A stretch of 64,000 nucleotides of DNA from Mycobacterium sp. URHB0044. GTDB taxonomy: Bacteria; Actinomycetota; Actinomycetes; Mycobacteriales; Mycobacteriaceae. Position numbers and translations under genes: made by a program. This document shows, piece by piece, positions 7,814-17,133 of the stretch (positions are counted from its first letter, which is position 1; each line of letters opens with the position of its first letter). The notes under the pieces were generated by a model. That model searched no databases. It was given only the letters and a program-made list of their open reading frames with translations, and had not been told where the DNA came from. The stretch is taken from the NCBI RefSeq assembly GCF_000620625.1, contig NZ_JIAW01000014.1:162000-225999 (forward strand). The letters are read 5' to 3'.

Positions 7814-10180
7814 ATGGTGGATGGCCCGATTTCGCGCACGATTCTTCCCATTCCCGATGTGCCGCACGTGGGGTTGACCACCTACGACGCCAAGGATCCC
7901 GACACCAGCTATCCACCGATTAGGGACGTACGTCCGCCGGCGACTGCCCCCAACGTGCTCGTCGTGTTGATCGACGACGTCGGCTTCGGCGCCAGCAGCG
8001 CCTTCGGTGGTCCGTGTGAGACGCCGAACTTCGAGAGGCTCGCGGCGGGCGGGTTGAAGTACACCCGGTTGCACACCACCGCGCTGTGCTCGCCGACGAG
8101 GCAGGCTCTGCTGACCGGCCGCAATCATCATTCGGTCGGCATGGGCAACATCACCGAAACTGCAACGGCGGCACCCGGATACACGTCGGTGCTGCCGAAT
8201 ACCAAGGCACCGCTGCCGTTGACGTTGAAGCTCAACGGCTACTCCACCGCCCAGTTCGGCAAATGCCACGAGGTGCCGGCCTGGCAGACCAGCCCGGCGG
8301 GTCCGTTCACTGCGTGGCCGACGGGCGGCGGCGGCTTCGAGTACTTCTACGGCTTCATCGGCGGCGAGAACAACCAGTGGGACCCGGCCCTGTACGAGGG
8401 CACCACGCCCATCGAGCCGCCGAAGACTCCGGCCGAGGGTTACCACCTCACCGAGGATTTGACCGACAAGGCGATCGGCTGGGTGCGCCAGCAGAAGGCG
8501 CTGCTGCCCGACAAGCCGTTCTTCATGTACTTCGCACCCGGTGCCACCCACGCGCCGCATCACGTGCCCAAGGAGTGGATCGACAAGTACAAGGGCAAGT
8601 TCGCGCACGGCTGGGACCGTCAGCGCGAGATCACCTTCGAACGGCAGAAGGAACTGGGCGTCATCGGCCCCGATTCGGTGTTGACGCCACGGCACGACGA
8701 GATCCCGGCCTGGGACGACATGGACCCCGCGCTGAAGCCGGCACTGGAACGTGAGATGGAGGTCTACGCAGCCTTTTTGGAGCACACCGACCACCACGTC
8801 GGCCGCTTGCTCGATGCTCTCGAGCCGGTCATGGAAGACACGCTCGTCTACGTCATCATCGGCGACAACGGCGCGTCGGCGGAGGGCACGCTGCAGGGCG
8901 CGTTCAACGAGATGGCCAACTTCAACGGCATGGCCGCCCTCGAGACCCCCGAATTCCTCCTCTCCAAACTCGAGGACTTCGGCGGCGAAGACTCCTACGG
9001 TCACTACGCCGTGGGCTGGGCCTGGGCAATGGACACGCCGTATCAGTGGACCAAGCAGGTGGCCTCGCACTGGGGTGGCACCCGCAACGGCACCATCGTG
9101 CACTGGCCCAAGGGAATCGACGAAAAGGGCGGCACGCGTGATCAATTCACCCATGTCATCGATGTCGCGCCCACGGTGTTGGAGGCCGCGGGCATCCCGC
9201 AACCGGTGCTGGTCAATGGAGTGATGCAGAGCCCGTATGAGGGAACCAGTCTGCTGTACAGCTTCAACGATGCCGAAGCACCGGAGCGTCACGAGACCCA
9301 GTACTTCGAAATGTTCTGCAACAGAGGCATTTACCACAAGGGCTGGAGCGCGGTGACCAAACACCGCACGCCGTGGGAGATGAGCGGGGGCAAGTTGCCG
9401 AGCTTCGACGACGACGTCTGGGAACTCTACGACGGCAACACCGACTGGACGCAGGCCAACGACCTCTCCAAGGAGTACCCCGATAAACTGCACGAGCTGC
9501 AACGGCTGTGGCTGATCGAGGCCGTCAAGTACAACGTCTTACCGCTCGACGACCGGCAGATCGAACGATTCAACCCGACTCTTGCCGGTCGGCCGTCGCT
9601 GATCAAGGGCAACTCACAGCTGCTGTTCGCCGGCATGGGCCGGCTCTCGGAGAACAGCGTCGTCGACATCAAGAACAAGTCCTTCGCGGTCACGTCCGAG
9701 GTGGAGGTCCCTACGGACGGCGCCGAGGGCGTAATCATCGCTCAGGGCGGAAAATTCGGCGGCTGGAGCCTGTACGCCAAGGCGGGCAAGGCCAAGTTCT
9801 ACTACAACGTATTGGGCATCAAGTCGTTCGCCATCGAAGCCACCGAGCCGATCCCTGCCGGCACCACCCAGGTGCGCATGGAGTTCACCTACGACGGCGG
9901 TGGCATGGGCAAGGGCGGTGACGTCGCCCTCTATTGCGACGGCAAGGAAGTCGGCAAGGGCCGGGTCGATCAGACCCAGGGCTTCGTCTTCTCGGCGGAC
10001 GAAACCACCGACGTCGGCAACGAGACCGGAACCAGCGTGAGCCCGGACTACACCGCCCACACCAGCAAGTTCACCGGCAAGATCAACTGGGTTCGCATCG
10101 ACCTCGGTGAGGACGCCGAGGCCGCCGAACACTACATCGAACCCGACGAACGCTTCAGGATCGCGATGGCACGGCAATAG
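7814..10180 (+). CDS. Arylsulfatase
   Basis: A 788-residue sulfatase of the large mycobacterial AtsA/AtsD type. The sulfatase signature CSPTRQALLTG begins at Cys92 (codon 8087-8089); this cysteine must be converted to formylglycine by a separate enzyme for activity. Metal-binding aspartates lie in VLIDDVGF (about 54-55), and the second conserved cluster is IGDNGASAEGT near residue 355. The C-terminal about 170 residues form a beta-rich accessory domain. No signal peptide is visible, so the enzyme is probably cytoplasmic. AGGAAGG precedes the ATG. No formylglycine-generating enzyme or sulfate transporter is adjacent; the gene stands alone. Confidence 0.9.
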   Translation: MVDGPISRTILPIPDVPHVGLTTYDAKDPDTSYPPIRDVRPPATAPNVLVVLIDDVGFGASSAFGGPCETPNFERLAAGGLKYTRLHTTALCSPTRQALLTGRNHHSVGMGNITETATAAPGYTSVLPNTKAPLPLTLKLNGYSTAQFGKCHEVPAWQTSPAGPFTAWPTGGGGFEYFYGFIGGENNQWDPALYEGTTPIEPPKTPAEGYHLTEDLTDKAIGWVRQQKALLPDKPFFMYFAPGATHAPHHVPKEWIDKYKGKFAHGWDRQREITFERQKELGVIGPDSVLTPRHDEIPAWDDMDPALKPALEREMEVYAAFLEHTDHHVGRLLDALEPVMEDTLVYVIIGDNGASAEGTLQGAFNEMANFNGMAALETPEFLLSKLEDFGGEDSYGHYAVGWAWAMDTPYQWTKQVASHWGGTRNGTIVHWPKGIDEKGGTRDQFTHVIDVAPTVLEAAGIPQPVLVNGVMQSPYEGTSLLYSFNDAEAPERHETQYFEMFCNRGIYHKGWSAVTKHRTPWEMSGGKLPSFDDDVWELYDGNTDWTQANDLSKEYPDKLHELQRLWLIEAVKYNVLPLDDRQIERFNPTLAGRPSLIKGNSQLLFAGMGRLSENSVVDIKNKSFAVTSEVEVPTDGAEGVIIAQGGKFGGWSLYAKAGKAKFYYNVLGIKSFAIEATEPIPAGTTQVRMEFTYDGGGMGKGGDVALYCDGKEVGKGRVDQTQGFVFSADETTDVGNETGTSVSPDYTAHTSKFTGKINWVRIDLGEDAEAAEHYIEPDERFRIAMARQ

Positions 10181-10192
10181 GCGCCGATCCAA

Positions 10193-10675
10193 TCAGGGCG
10201 CGGACGCCGAGTCCGCGCCTGACTCCTGTCCCCACGTGGCCTTCGCCCCGGAATCCCCGATGCGGTACACCTGCACCGTCGTCGCTACGCTCGCGACGAC
10301 CACGATGGCCGCAATGAGCCACCGTGCAACGGGTTTCACTGACCGGCCGCGCACTTCCCGGACGTGGACGTACGCGATCAAGGCGGCTGCGGCCACCAAG
10401 GCGATTGAGAAGTACAGCATCGTGTCGCCCAGTTCCGTGTGGGTGTGAAGTAACGGTGACCTTCCCTCACGGTGCTCCAGCCATTCACCCGCTTCCGTCG
10501 TCAACGGCGTCAGCACTGCCGTCAGCGACGCCAGCCCGAGGACCAGCCATGCCAATCGTTGCCGTGCTGCCGGCCACAGCGCGCAGACGATCGCAAGGAC
10601 CGCGGTGAGTGGAGCCAGGACAACGATGAAGTGCACGAGCAGTACGTGGGCGGGCAGGCCATTGAACGTCGACAA
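10193..10675 (-). CDS. DUF2231-type membrane protein
   Basis: A 160-residue integral membrane protein with four hydrophobic segments and the N-terminal GLPAHVLLVHF pattern of the DUF2231 family, in which conserved histidines near the membrane may bind haem or metal. The function is unknown. The start is a TTG at 10675, preceded by AGGAG with seven bases spacing; no ATG or GTG is available in a suitable place. The gene converges on the sulfatase (12-base gap) and is divergent from the two-component system, with a palindrome in the shared control region. Confidence 0.72.
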   Translation of the reverse strand: MSTFNGLPAHVLLVHFIVVLAPLTAVLAIVCALWPAARQRLAWLVLGLASLTAVLTPLTTEAGEWLEHREGRSPLLHTHTELGDTMLYFSIALVAAAALIAYVHVREVRGRSVKPVARWLIAAIVVVASVATTVQVYRIGDSGAKATWGQESGADSASAP

Positions 10676-10696
10676 CGTTTAACTCCTCATAGATTG

Positions 10697-10710
10697 TTCA
10701 CGGAAGTGAA
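10697..10710. promoter_or_regulatory. Palindrome in the DUF2231 / response-regulator intergenic region
   Basis: TTCAC-GGAA-GTGAA is a perfect 5-bp inverted repeat with a 4-base centre, located 22 bases upstream of the DUF2231 TTG and about 70 bases upstream of the response-regulator start. It is a candidate operator, possibly for the adjacent regulator itself; that assignment is inference. Confidence 0.4.
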
Positions 10711-10777
10711 TCCCCACCGAAGAGCGTGACATCGGATTCTTAGAGCCGTCGAAGAAGTGGCGTGGCACGCTCGTGGG

Positions 10778-11455
10778 GTGGCCGAGCAACGTCCCGCACC
10801 GACTTTGTTGATCGTCGAAGACGACCGCGTGCTCAGTGCGATGCTCGCCGAACTGTTCACCAAGGAGGGTTACCTCGTCGACGTCGTTCACGACGGACAG
10901 CAAGGCCTGCACCGTGGCCTGACAGGCAGCTACGACGCGGCGATCATCGATCGGGGGCTGCCGGTGATGGACGGATCCGAGCTCGTCGCGGTCCTGCGGT
11001 CACGCGGTGTCGCGACTCCGGTGTTGCTGCTCACCGCCCGCGGGTTGCTGGCGGACCGAGTCGAAGGACTCGACGCCGGCGCGCACGACTATCTGGTCAA
11101 ACCATTCGAAATACCCGAATTGCTGGCGCGGGTGCGGGCACTGCTGCGCCGCCCCGACGGCCGTTCGACGCTTCGCGTTGGTGGGCTCTGCCTGGACCGG
11201 CTGACGCGCACGGTCAGCGGTGGCACAGCGGGGGTCGACACCGTCGAGCTGTCGGAGCGCGAGGCCGCGCTGCTCGCTGTCCTGATGGGCGCCCCGCGGC
11301 AGGTCTTCACCCGCAGTCAGTTGCTCGAGGCGGTGTTCGCCGGTGTCGATTCGGTCAGCGCCGTCGATACCTACGTTCATTACCTGCGGCGCAAGCTCGG
11401 CCGAGCAGTCATCCGCACCGTGCACGGCACGGGCTACCGGCTCGGAACCGAATGA
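10778..11455 (+). CDS. OmpR-family response regulator
   Basis: A 225-residue DNA-binding response regulator. The receiver domain has the acidic pair DD at residues 15-16, phosphoacceptor Asp58 (AIIDRGLP), Thr86 and Lys108 in the LVKPFE motif. The C-terminal winged helix (about 130-225) carries the OmpR-type LSEREAALLAVL and VHYLRRKLG recognition segments. The GTG at 10778 leaves a short lead before the first strand; another GTG at 10757 would add seven residues and cannot be excluded. The stop overlaps the kinase start (ATGA), so the pair is an operon. The stimulus is unknown. Confidence 0.88.
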   Translation: MAEQRPAPTLLIVEDDRVLSAMLAELFTKEGYLVDVVHDGQQGLHRGLTGSYDAAIIDRGLPVMDGSELVAVLRSRGVATPVLLLTARGLLADRVEGLDAGAHDYLVKPFEIPELLARVRALLRRPDGRSTLRVGGLCLDRLTRTVSGGTAGVDTVELSEREAALLAVLMGAPRQVFTRSQLLEAVFAGVDSVSAVDTYVHYLRRKLGRAVIRTVHGTGYRLGTE

Positions 11456-12669
11456 GGCCCGACGACGATCTCGGCGTCGTCAACCGGGCGGGCCGCGTCG
11501 CCGCGGTGCAAGCCTCACTTGCCCTTGCCGCAGTCCTTTTGATCGTCGGGGCGGTGGTCTACTTCATCGACGCCCGCATTCGAGAGCAGCAACTCAGGAC
11601 CCAATTGTCGTCGGTGGCTTCGGCCGCCGACGATGCGACGGATCCGCCGCCCGGAATGATCCTCTTGCTGCGGGACCGAACCGGGAAGGTCACGGCAAGC
11701 GCTGGCGGAGTTCCAGCGGAGTTGCTGGCACGGCCACCGGGATTCTCCGACGCGCACATCGATGGTGCCCGGTACCGCGCGGTGGTCATGGACAAGGCCG
11801 ACGGCAAGGTGGTCGTGCTTGTGGACCTCGGGCCGTACGAGGCGGGCCGAAACCGTCTGCTGCTATCGCTGGGGATCGCCGAGCTGGCGGGCATCCTGGC
11901 TTCTGTCGCCGTGGTCATTCTGCTCACCAGACGGTCGATTCGCCCGCTTGCCGACGCGTTGGCCCTTCAGCGGCGTTTCGTGGCTGACGCTTCGCACGAA
12001 CTTCGCGCCCCGCTGACGGTGCTGCACACCCGCATTCAGCTACTCTCCCGCGGTTTCGATGACGGGGATGGGCACCCGACCAAGGAACAGATCGATGCGC
12101 TCGCATCCGACACACGAGCGCTCGGTGAGGTGATCGACGACCTGCTTGCTTCGGCCGCCATGACGACGGGCAAGGCGCCGCGACATCCGATCGATCTCGC
12201 GACCGTCGTGCAATCCGCCTGCGAGAGCATGGCTCAGCACGCCGAGGCGGGCGGGGTCGGCCTCGTCGTCGAATCGAACAGCACCGCACCAGTTGATGGT
12301 TTCGTCGTCCTGGGATCTGGTCCCGCGCTTCGCCGGGCGGTCATCTCCCTCGTCGACAACGCTCTGGCTCACGAGCATCCCGGCGGGACGATCACGGTCA
12401 CGGTCAGGCGGCAGGACGGCGACGTCGTGGTCGACGTCCGCGATGACGGCGTTGGGATCGATCCAGCCGCCCTGGGAACGTTGTTCGACCGTTTCTCACA
12501 CGGGCGAACGCATACCGCCGCAGGGGGCCGCCGCCGCTACGGCATCGGTCTGGCGCTGGTGCGAGAGATCGCGCGCGCTCATCAGGGGGACATTCGCGTC
12601 GCCCAAACGCCAGGAGGCGGTGCAACCTTCACACTCGCCATTCCCGCAGAGCGCGTGTCTGCCGGATAG
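11452..12669 (+). CDS. Sensor histidine kinase
   Basis: A 405-residue membrane kinase, the partner of the preceding regulator. Two transmembrane helices (about 16-39 and 137-159) bracket a sensor loop of about 95 residues. There follow a short HAMP-like linker, the H-box FVADASHELRAPLTVLH with phospho-histidine at about 182, the N-box (LVDNALAHE), the G1 box (DDGVGIDP) and a C-terminal ATP lid. The small extracytoplasmic loop has no recognised ligand-binding domain. The ATG overlaps the regulator stop by four bases. Confidence 0.88.
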   Translation: MRPDDDLGVVNRAGRVAAVQASLALAAVLLIVGAVVYFIDARIREQQLRTQLSSVASAADDATDPPPGMILLLRDRTGKVTASAGGVPAELLARPPGFSDAHIDGARYRAVVMDKADGKVVVLVDLGPYEAGRNRLLLSLGIAELAGILASVAVVILLTRRSIRPLADALALQRRFVADASHELRAPLTVLHTRIQLLSRGFDDGDGHPTKEQIDALASDTRALGEVIDDLLASAAMTTGKAPRHPIDLATVVQSACESMAQHAEAGGVGLVVESNSTAPVDGFVVLGSGPALRRAVISLVDNALAHEHPGGTITVTVRRQDGDVVVDVRDDGVGIDPAALGTLFDRFSHGRTHTAAGGRRRYGIGLALVREIARAHQGDIRVAQTPGGGATFTLAIPAERVSAG

Positions 12670-12698
12670 GCCAGGCGACAGGGGGGAGGATCGAAGGC

Positions 12699-13418
12699 AT
12701 GCTGGCCGTCGATCTCCTGACCCGGGTCGGGCTGGCCACGGTCCTCGGCATCGCGATCGGGTTCGAACGCCAATGGCGCTCGCGCATGGCGGGATTGCAG
12801 ACGATGGCGCTCGTCAGCATGGGGTCGGCACTGTTCCTGATCTTGAGCGCCTACAGCTTCGATCAGCAGGGCGACCGGCTTCGCGTCGCCGCCCAGATCG
12901 TCTCGGGCGTTGGCTTCCTCGGCGCCGGTGTGATCATGAAGCAGGGCCTGTCCGTGGTCGGTCTCAATACTGCGGCAACGCTGTGGTCGACGGCAGCCGT
13001 CGGTGCTCTCGCGGGGGCGTGGATGTGGCGGGAGGCGACGGCGGGCGCGGTCATCATCGTGACGGCGAACTGGTTCCTGCAGTTGCTTGCCGCGCGAATG
13101 GACCGCGTGCACAACAAGGGTGGCCGCGACGCCCCGCCCGCCGACTACCTGCTCGACGTCGTGTGCGGACGGGATGTGCAAGCCGAGGTCAAGGCGGAGC
13201 TGGCGCAGAGCATGCCGCGTCAGGCGTTTCGACTGCGCGGGGTGCGCGCGCTGCCCGCCCATGCCGCCGAAAACATGGAACTGCAAGCCGATTACGCCGC
13301 CGCCGTCCGCGACGACGCCGCAGCCGAGGACGCCGTTCGCACGCTGAGCCAGCTACCCGGCGTCACGTCCGTGCGATGGAGCATCGCCGGTGAACCGGCG
13401 TCGGACTGGGGCAGGTAG
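12699..13418 (+). CDS. MgtC/SapB-family membrane protein
   Basis: A 239-residue protein with four N-terminal hydrophobic helices holding the MgtC core (GLATVLGIAIGFERQW, GVGFLGAGVIMK, LNTAATLWSTAAVG). The C-terminal cytoplasmic domain of about 90 residues has an ACT-like pattern, as in longer MgtC proteins. In pathogens MgtC supports growth at low magnesium and modulates F1Fo-ATP synthase; here its role could be magnesium or acid homeostasis (inference). GGGGGGAGGA precedes the ATG. It follows the kinase by 29 bases and the DUF1622 gene by two, suggesting they may be targets of, or cotranscribed with, the two-component system. Confidence 0.82.
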   Translation: MLAVDLLTRVGLATVLGIAIGFERQWRSRMAGLQTMALVSMGSALFLILSAYSFDQQGDRLRVAAQIVSGVGFLGAGVIMKQGLSVVGLNTAATLWSTAAVGALAGAWMWREATAGAVIIVTANWFLQLLAARMDRVHNKGGRDAPPADYLLDVVCGRDVQAEVKAELAQSMPRQAFRLRGVRALPAHAAENMELQADYAAAVRDDAAAEDAVRTLSQLPGVTSVRWSIAGEPASDWGR

Positions 13419-13420
13419 CG

Positions 13421-13825
13421 ATGCAGCTACAGGATTTCTTCGAACGGGCGACGCAGGCCTTCGAAGCGTCCGGCGTGCTGTCGATGGTGCTGGGCTTCCT
13501 GTATGCGTTCGCGCTCGCCGCGGTCACCTGGAAGCGAACAGGCAACGGCGGGCGGGCATTCAAGACGCTGCGCGAGTCGCTCGGCGGGGCGATCCTGCTC
13601 GGCCTCGAGCTGCTCGTCGCCGCGGACATCGTCAAGACCGTCACGTCGACGCCGTCGCTCACCGATGCTGCCGTGCTCGGGATGATCGTCCTGATTCGCA
13701 CGGTGCTCAGCATCACGATCGAGATCGAAGTCGACGGCGTTGCGCCATGGCGCAAGGCACTGACCACCGGCCCACAGGTCCTTGCACGCGCGACCCGCGA
13801 GTCGGCACGGCCCGATCCGCAGTGA
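13421..13825 (+). CDS. DUF1622-type small membrane protein
   Basis: A 134-residue membrane protein with three hydrophobic segments. The sequence FKTLRESLGGAILLGLELLVAADI followed by VLIRTVLS matches the conserved centre of DUF1622. The function is unknown. The start lies two bases after the mgtC-like stop, so the two are almost certainly cotranscribed. The stop lies three bases from the 3' end of the convergent metalloprotease gene. Confidence 0.75.
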   Translation: MQLQDFFERATQAFEASGVLSMVLGFLYAFALAAVTWKRTGNGGRAFKTLRESLGGAILLGLELLVAADIVKTVTSTPSLTDAAVLGMIVLIRTVLSITIEIEVDGVAPWRKALTTGPQVLARATRESARPDPQ

Positions 13826-13828
13826 CGG

Positions 13829-16348
13829 CTACGGCGAGGTGGTCCCGTCCGACGTCGTCCCACCCGAAGTAGTCCCGCCCGAGACGGTCCCGTCGGACGT
13901 CGTTCCGGCGGAAGTGGTTCCGTCAGAAGGTGTCCCGGCCGAGGTGGTCGGATCCGGTGTGGACCCACTGGACGTCGTGGGGGCGCTGGACGTCGTGGGA
14001 TCCGGGGTGGGGTTGCTCGACACCGTCGGATCGCTGGTGGGCGTCGGCTCCGGAGCGGGGCTGGTCGGTGGTGGGCTGGTCGCCGACGGAGAGGTCGACG
14101 GCGCCACCGAGCTGGTCACGGGATCGGCGGCCGGCGCGGTCGGGGTCGGCGTCGCAGTCGGTGACGGGAACGTGCCGGGTTGATCCGCCTCGACGATGGC
14201 CTGGATCTCGGCGGTGTACTCCTCGAGCTGCCCGGAAATCTCGCGCAACGGCACGTCGCCCGCCTCGATCGCATCTTCGTAGGCGGCGATCTCGACCCAC
14301 AGGTCGTCGAGCGCGGACTGGGCGTCCTCGGACAATGGCTTGTCCAGCGTGACGAACAGCTGCCTCGCCAGCGCATACGTCAGACAGTTGACGCAGTCGT
14401 AGTTCAGGGCGCCTGCCAAGTTCTGCGGCACCGCCACGTTGGCGTCGTTCTCGTCGGTGTCGATGACGAAGACCACCTGGTACGCGACCGCGACGGCGGC
14501 GCAGTTGTTGCACGACGCGTAGGCCTGGGCCTCGTTGACGTTCATCGCCTCGGAGTTGTCGGTCACCCACACCATGGCGAACGCCGCCTCGTAGACCACC
14601 GTGTTGTCGGTGGTGTTGACCGCCAGCGCCTGGTTGTCGCTCGGCCCCGGGGCCAGCGGCTTGTCGAACGGGAACACCCAGCCCTGGTCCGCCGCGGGCC
14701 GCACGGTGCCGGCGAACGTGGCGGCACCACCGCCGACGTGCGCCGCAGGCATCGTCCTCGGAACCAGGATGACCGCTAACTGCGGCTGGGTGAACGTCGG
14801 CGGCGGGGTCCTGGTGTCCCAGAGCGTCTGCATGGCGCCCCGCTGCCCGACGGCCAATCTCGTCGAGGCGGCCACCGGACGAGTCGGCGACGTCCGTTCG
14901 GGCGGACCGCCGGTGGGCTCGGTCCGCAGCGCGTAGACGATGTCGCTGAGCGTGCCGCGTTCACCTGGCTGAATCGGCCGGTAGTTGCCGTCGCGCGGCA
15001 GCCAGGCATAGGCGATTCCGGCGAGCACGGCGGCGCCTAGCACGCCAACCAGCAACCGCTGCAACGGCTTTCCGGCCGTGGCCGCCCACGCGCCGGCCGC
15101 GCTGCGCCTGGCGACCCGGATCAACAGGTAGATGACGCCGGCCACGGGGATGACGATCGCGATGATCGCCAACAGCCGGGCGGTGGCCTGGATCATGTCG
15201 CCGTCCGCCCAAGCGGTCGACAGCACGTCCTCCTGCTTGCCGAGGCTGGCCCACGCTGTGCCCAGCAGCCGGGGCAGCGCAACGATCGCCGCGAAGAGGG
15301 AGCCAAGGAGGAGGGGCACGACGAACAGCACCCACAGGGTGATCACGATGCGTGCCCACGGCTTCAGCAGGCGCGCGTGCGGATCGCCCCACCGCCACGG
15401 CAGCACACCGAGCAGCGTCGGCTTGATGCGGCCATACAGATCGGGAACGCCCGTGAGGTCGGCCAGGACGTGGTAGCCGTCGAACCTCACGAGTGGAGCG
15501 AGCTGGCGGATCATCTGAAGGATCTGCGTGGCGACGACGAGCAGCAGGGCGTCGTAGTGCTGCCACATCCACACGCCGGTGATGGCGACGGCCACGATCG
15601 CGTTGAAGTACAGCCCACCCAGGTCGGTGCGCAACCGACCGCGGCGTCCGAGGCGGTATGAGTCGGTCACGTCGGTGTAGAACGCAGGCCACACCAGGTA
15701 GAGGCCGAAGCCCATCACGCCGGGCGTCGCACCGCCGTATCTCGCCGCGGCGGCGTGGCCGAATTCGTGGAACCCCGCGGACAGGATGGTCACTGCGAAG
15801 ACCAGGATCAGCAGCCCTGGGCGTTCGAAGGCGTCATAGGCCGCCGACGCCAACCCCTTCCGGAAGGACACCCACCAGAACACGACGGCGAAGGCCGCCA
15901 AAATCGGCACCACCATCCAGGGCCGGAAGAGGAAGCGGAACGGGTCGGTCACCCGCCGCGTCCGATCCGGTTCGGTGACGGCGTAGCGGAACCGCAGTCC
16001 CAGCAACGGGTTTCGCTTGCGCACCACGGGCTGGCTGCCGTCGGGCGCAGCCAGCAGGCCAAGCGGGCGTAGCTTGTCGACTAGCTGACCGACGTTGTCT
16101 GCGTTCACTATTCGACCGGTCGACCGCGTTACGGCATCGGCCACCTCCTCCGGTGTACGGCGACCGTCGATTTCGCGCAGCGTCGCGTACAACAGTGGAG
16201 TCAGCTGGATGGTCTGGCCGTCGGTCCGGCGGACCAGGGAAGGCGGGACGCGGTAGCCGGATCCCGCCATCTCCCCGATCAGCTCGACATCGTCCGCGCG
16301 GCGCAGGACCGCCTGCTGCGTCCTGGCATCTTCGTCGGTGACGGTCAT
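13829..16348 (-). CDS. Membrane M50-type zinc metalloprotease with PqqD-like N-terminal region
   Basis: An 839-residue polytopic protein. Residues about 30-105 form a small winged-helix/PqqD-like region (PLLYATLREIDGRRTPEEV then VGQLVDKLRPLGLL). Transmembrane helices follow, one carrying the site-2-protease zinc motif HEFGH at 194-198, and a later RFDGYHVLADLTG segment supplies the likely third ligand. A further helix cluster ends near residue 455. The exported C-terminal half contains two CxxC pairs (SCNNCA and DCVNCL) and ends in about 130 residues of Pro/Ser/Thr/Gly repeats. This is the putative peptide zinc metalloprotease architecture often found with ribosomally made peptides. GGGAAG precedes the ATG; the gene lies 20 bases downstream of the repeat-protein gene and is presumably cotranscribed with it. 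Confidence 0.8.
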   Translation of the reverse strand: MTVTDEDARTQQAVLRRADDVELIGEMAGSGYRVPPSLVRRTDGQTIQLTPLLYATLREIDGRRTPEEVADAVTRSTGRIVNADNVGQLVDKLRPLGLLAAPDGSQPVVRKRNPLLGLRFRYAVTEPDRTRRVTDPFRFLFRPWMVVPILAAFAVVFWWVSFRKGLASAAYDAFERPGLLILVFAVTILSAGFHEFGHAAAARYGGATPGVMGFGLYLVWPAFYTDVTDSYRLGRRGRLRTDLGGLYFNAIVAVAITGVWMWQHYDALLLVVATQILQMIRQLAPLVRFDGYHVLADLTGVPDLYGRIKPTLLGVLPWRWGDPHARLLKPWARIVITLWVLFVVPLLLGSLFAAIVALPRLLGTAWASLGKQEDVLSTAWADGDMIQATARLLAIIAIVIPVAGVIYLLIRVARRSAAGAWAATAGKPLQRLLVGVLGAAVLAGIAYAWLPRDGNYRPIQPGERGTLSDIVYALRTEPTGGPPERTSPTRPVAASTRLAVGQRGAMQTLWDTRTPPPTFTQPQLAVILVPRTMPAAHVGGGAATFAGTVRPAADQGWVFPFDKPLAPGPSDNQALAVNTTDNTVVYEAAFAMVWVTDNSEAMNVNEAQAYASCNNCAAVAVAYQVVFVIDTDENDANVAVPQNLAGALNYDCVNCLTYALARQLFVTLDKPLSEDAQSALDDLWVEIAAYEDAIEAGDVPLREISGQLEEYTAEIQAIVEADQPGTFPSPTATPTPTAPAADPVTSSVAPSTSPSATSPPPTSPAPEPTPTSDPTVSSNPTPDPTTSSAPTTSSGSTPDPTTSAGTPSDGTTSAGTTSDGTVSGGTTSGGTTSDGTTSP

Positions 16349-16368
16349 CTGCGTGCTTCCCAGTCGGG

Positions 16369-17133
16369 TCAGCCCGCCGAACCACCGCTGTCGGCGCCAC
16401 CGGTACTGTCGGCGCCGGCCGTCGCGCCGCCGGCGGTGCCGCCAGCAGTCGTGCCGCCAGCAGTCGTGCCACCAGCGGTGCCACCGTCAGGCTGCGCGGT
16501 TCCCTGCGCGACGGTGGAGTCCTGCACCGCGTTGGCGGAGGTCACGCCCGTCAAGCTCTGGTGGATGACGGCGTCCTGGTACGAGATCGCGTCGGCGTCG
16601 GAGTCGACCGAAAGGACGTTGGCTGCCACGGCGGCGCTGATCGGTGCGGCCACGTTGGCGTTGGCCGCGACGGCGCCGGCGATCGGTGCCGTCAGGTCGG
16701 TGTCGACGTCGACGTCGACGTTGACATTGAGCAGAGGGCCGCTGAGGGTGGCCAGATCGCCGACTTCCACGGTGCCACCGTCGTCTGGAGGCGGCGGGAC
16801 GGGATCGCCGTCGGCGACGTCGGTCTGGTCGATCGCGCTGACCTGATCCGACACCGCGTAGGCATCGGCGTCCAGGGTCTGGTCGATCGAGGCGTTCTGG
16901 TCGACCATGGCGCCCGACGTCGAATTGGACGAGAGCACGTTCGCACCGGCGGCGGCGTCGATGGGCGCCGCGACGTTGAGTTGGGCGGCCACGGCCAGGT
17001 CGATCGGGGATGCGACGTCGAGGAACACGTCGACGTCGACGTTGAGGTCGAGAATCGATACGACCTCCTTGTCCGGGAGCGCAACGGCGCCCTCGGCCTG
17101 CAATTCCTCTGGTGTCAGTCCTAACTCGCGCAT
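16369..17133 (-). CDS. Repeat protein with leader-like N-terminus, candidate substrate of the M50 protease
   Basis: A 254-residue protein of strange composition, without lysine after the N-terminal segment and without cysteine. Residues 1-28 form a helical acidic leader-like segment (MRELGLTPEELQAEGAVALP then DKEVVSIL). Two tandem repeats of about 75 residues follow (about 30-103 and 135-210). Each starts with an alternating N/D-V stretch (LNVDVDV, LNVNVDVDVD), continues with APIxxAVAA-NVAAPI-AA-ANVLS, and ends in a Q/D-rich part. The tail from 215 is Gly/Thr/Ala repeats. No Sec signal peptide is visible. I do not recognise a characterised homologue. The ATG at 17133 follows AGGAG by eight bases. 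It lies 20 bases upstream of the metalloprotease gene and diverges from a small secreted protein gene, which suggests a processed or exported surface or peptide product (inference). Confidence 0.7.
   Translation of the reverse strand: MRELGLTPEELQAEGAVALPDKEVVSILDLNVDVDVFLDVASPIDLAVAAQLNVAAPIDAAAGANVLSSNSTSGAMVDQNASIDQTLDADAYAVSDQVSAIDQTDVADGDPVPPPPDDGGTVEVGDLATLSGPLLNVNVDVDVDTDLTAPIAGAVAANANVAAPISAAVAANVLSVDSDADAISYQDAVIHQSLTGVTSANAVQDSTVAQGTAQPDGGTAGGTTAGGTTAGGTAGGATAGADSTGGADSGGSAG

Noticed and set aside
7769..9502. Long minus-strand open frame opposite the arylsulfatase
   Set aside because: Low-complexity His/Arg/Val composition typical of antisense shadows in high-GC DNA; the sulfatase on the other strand has intact catalytic motifs over the same bases.
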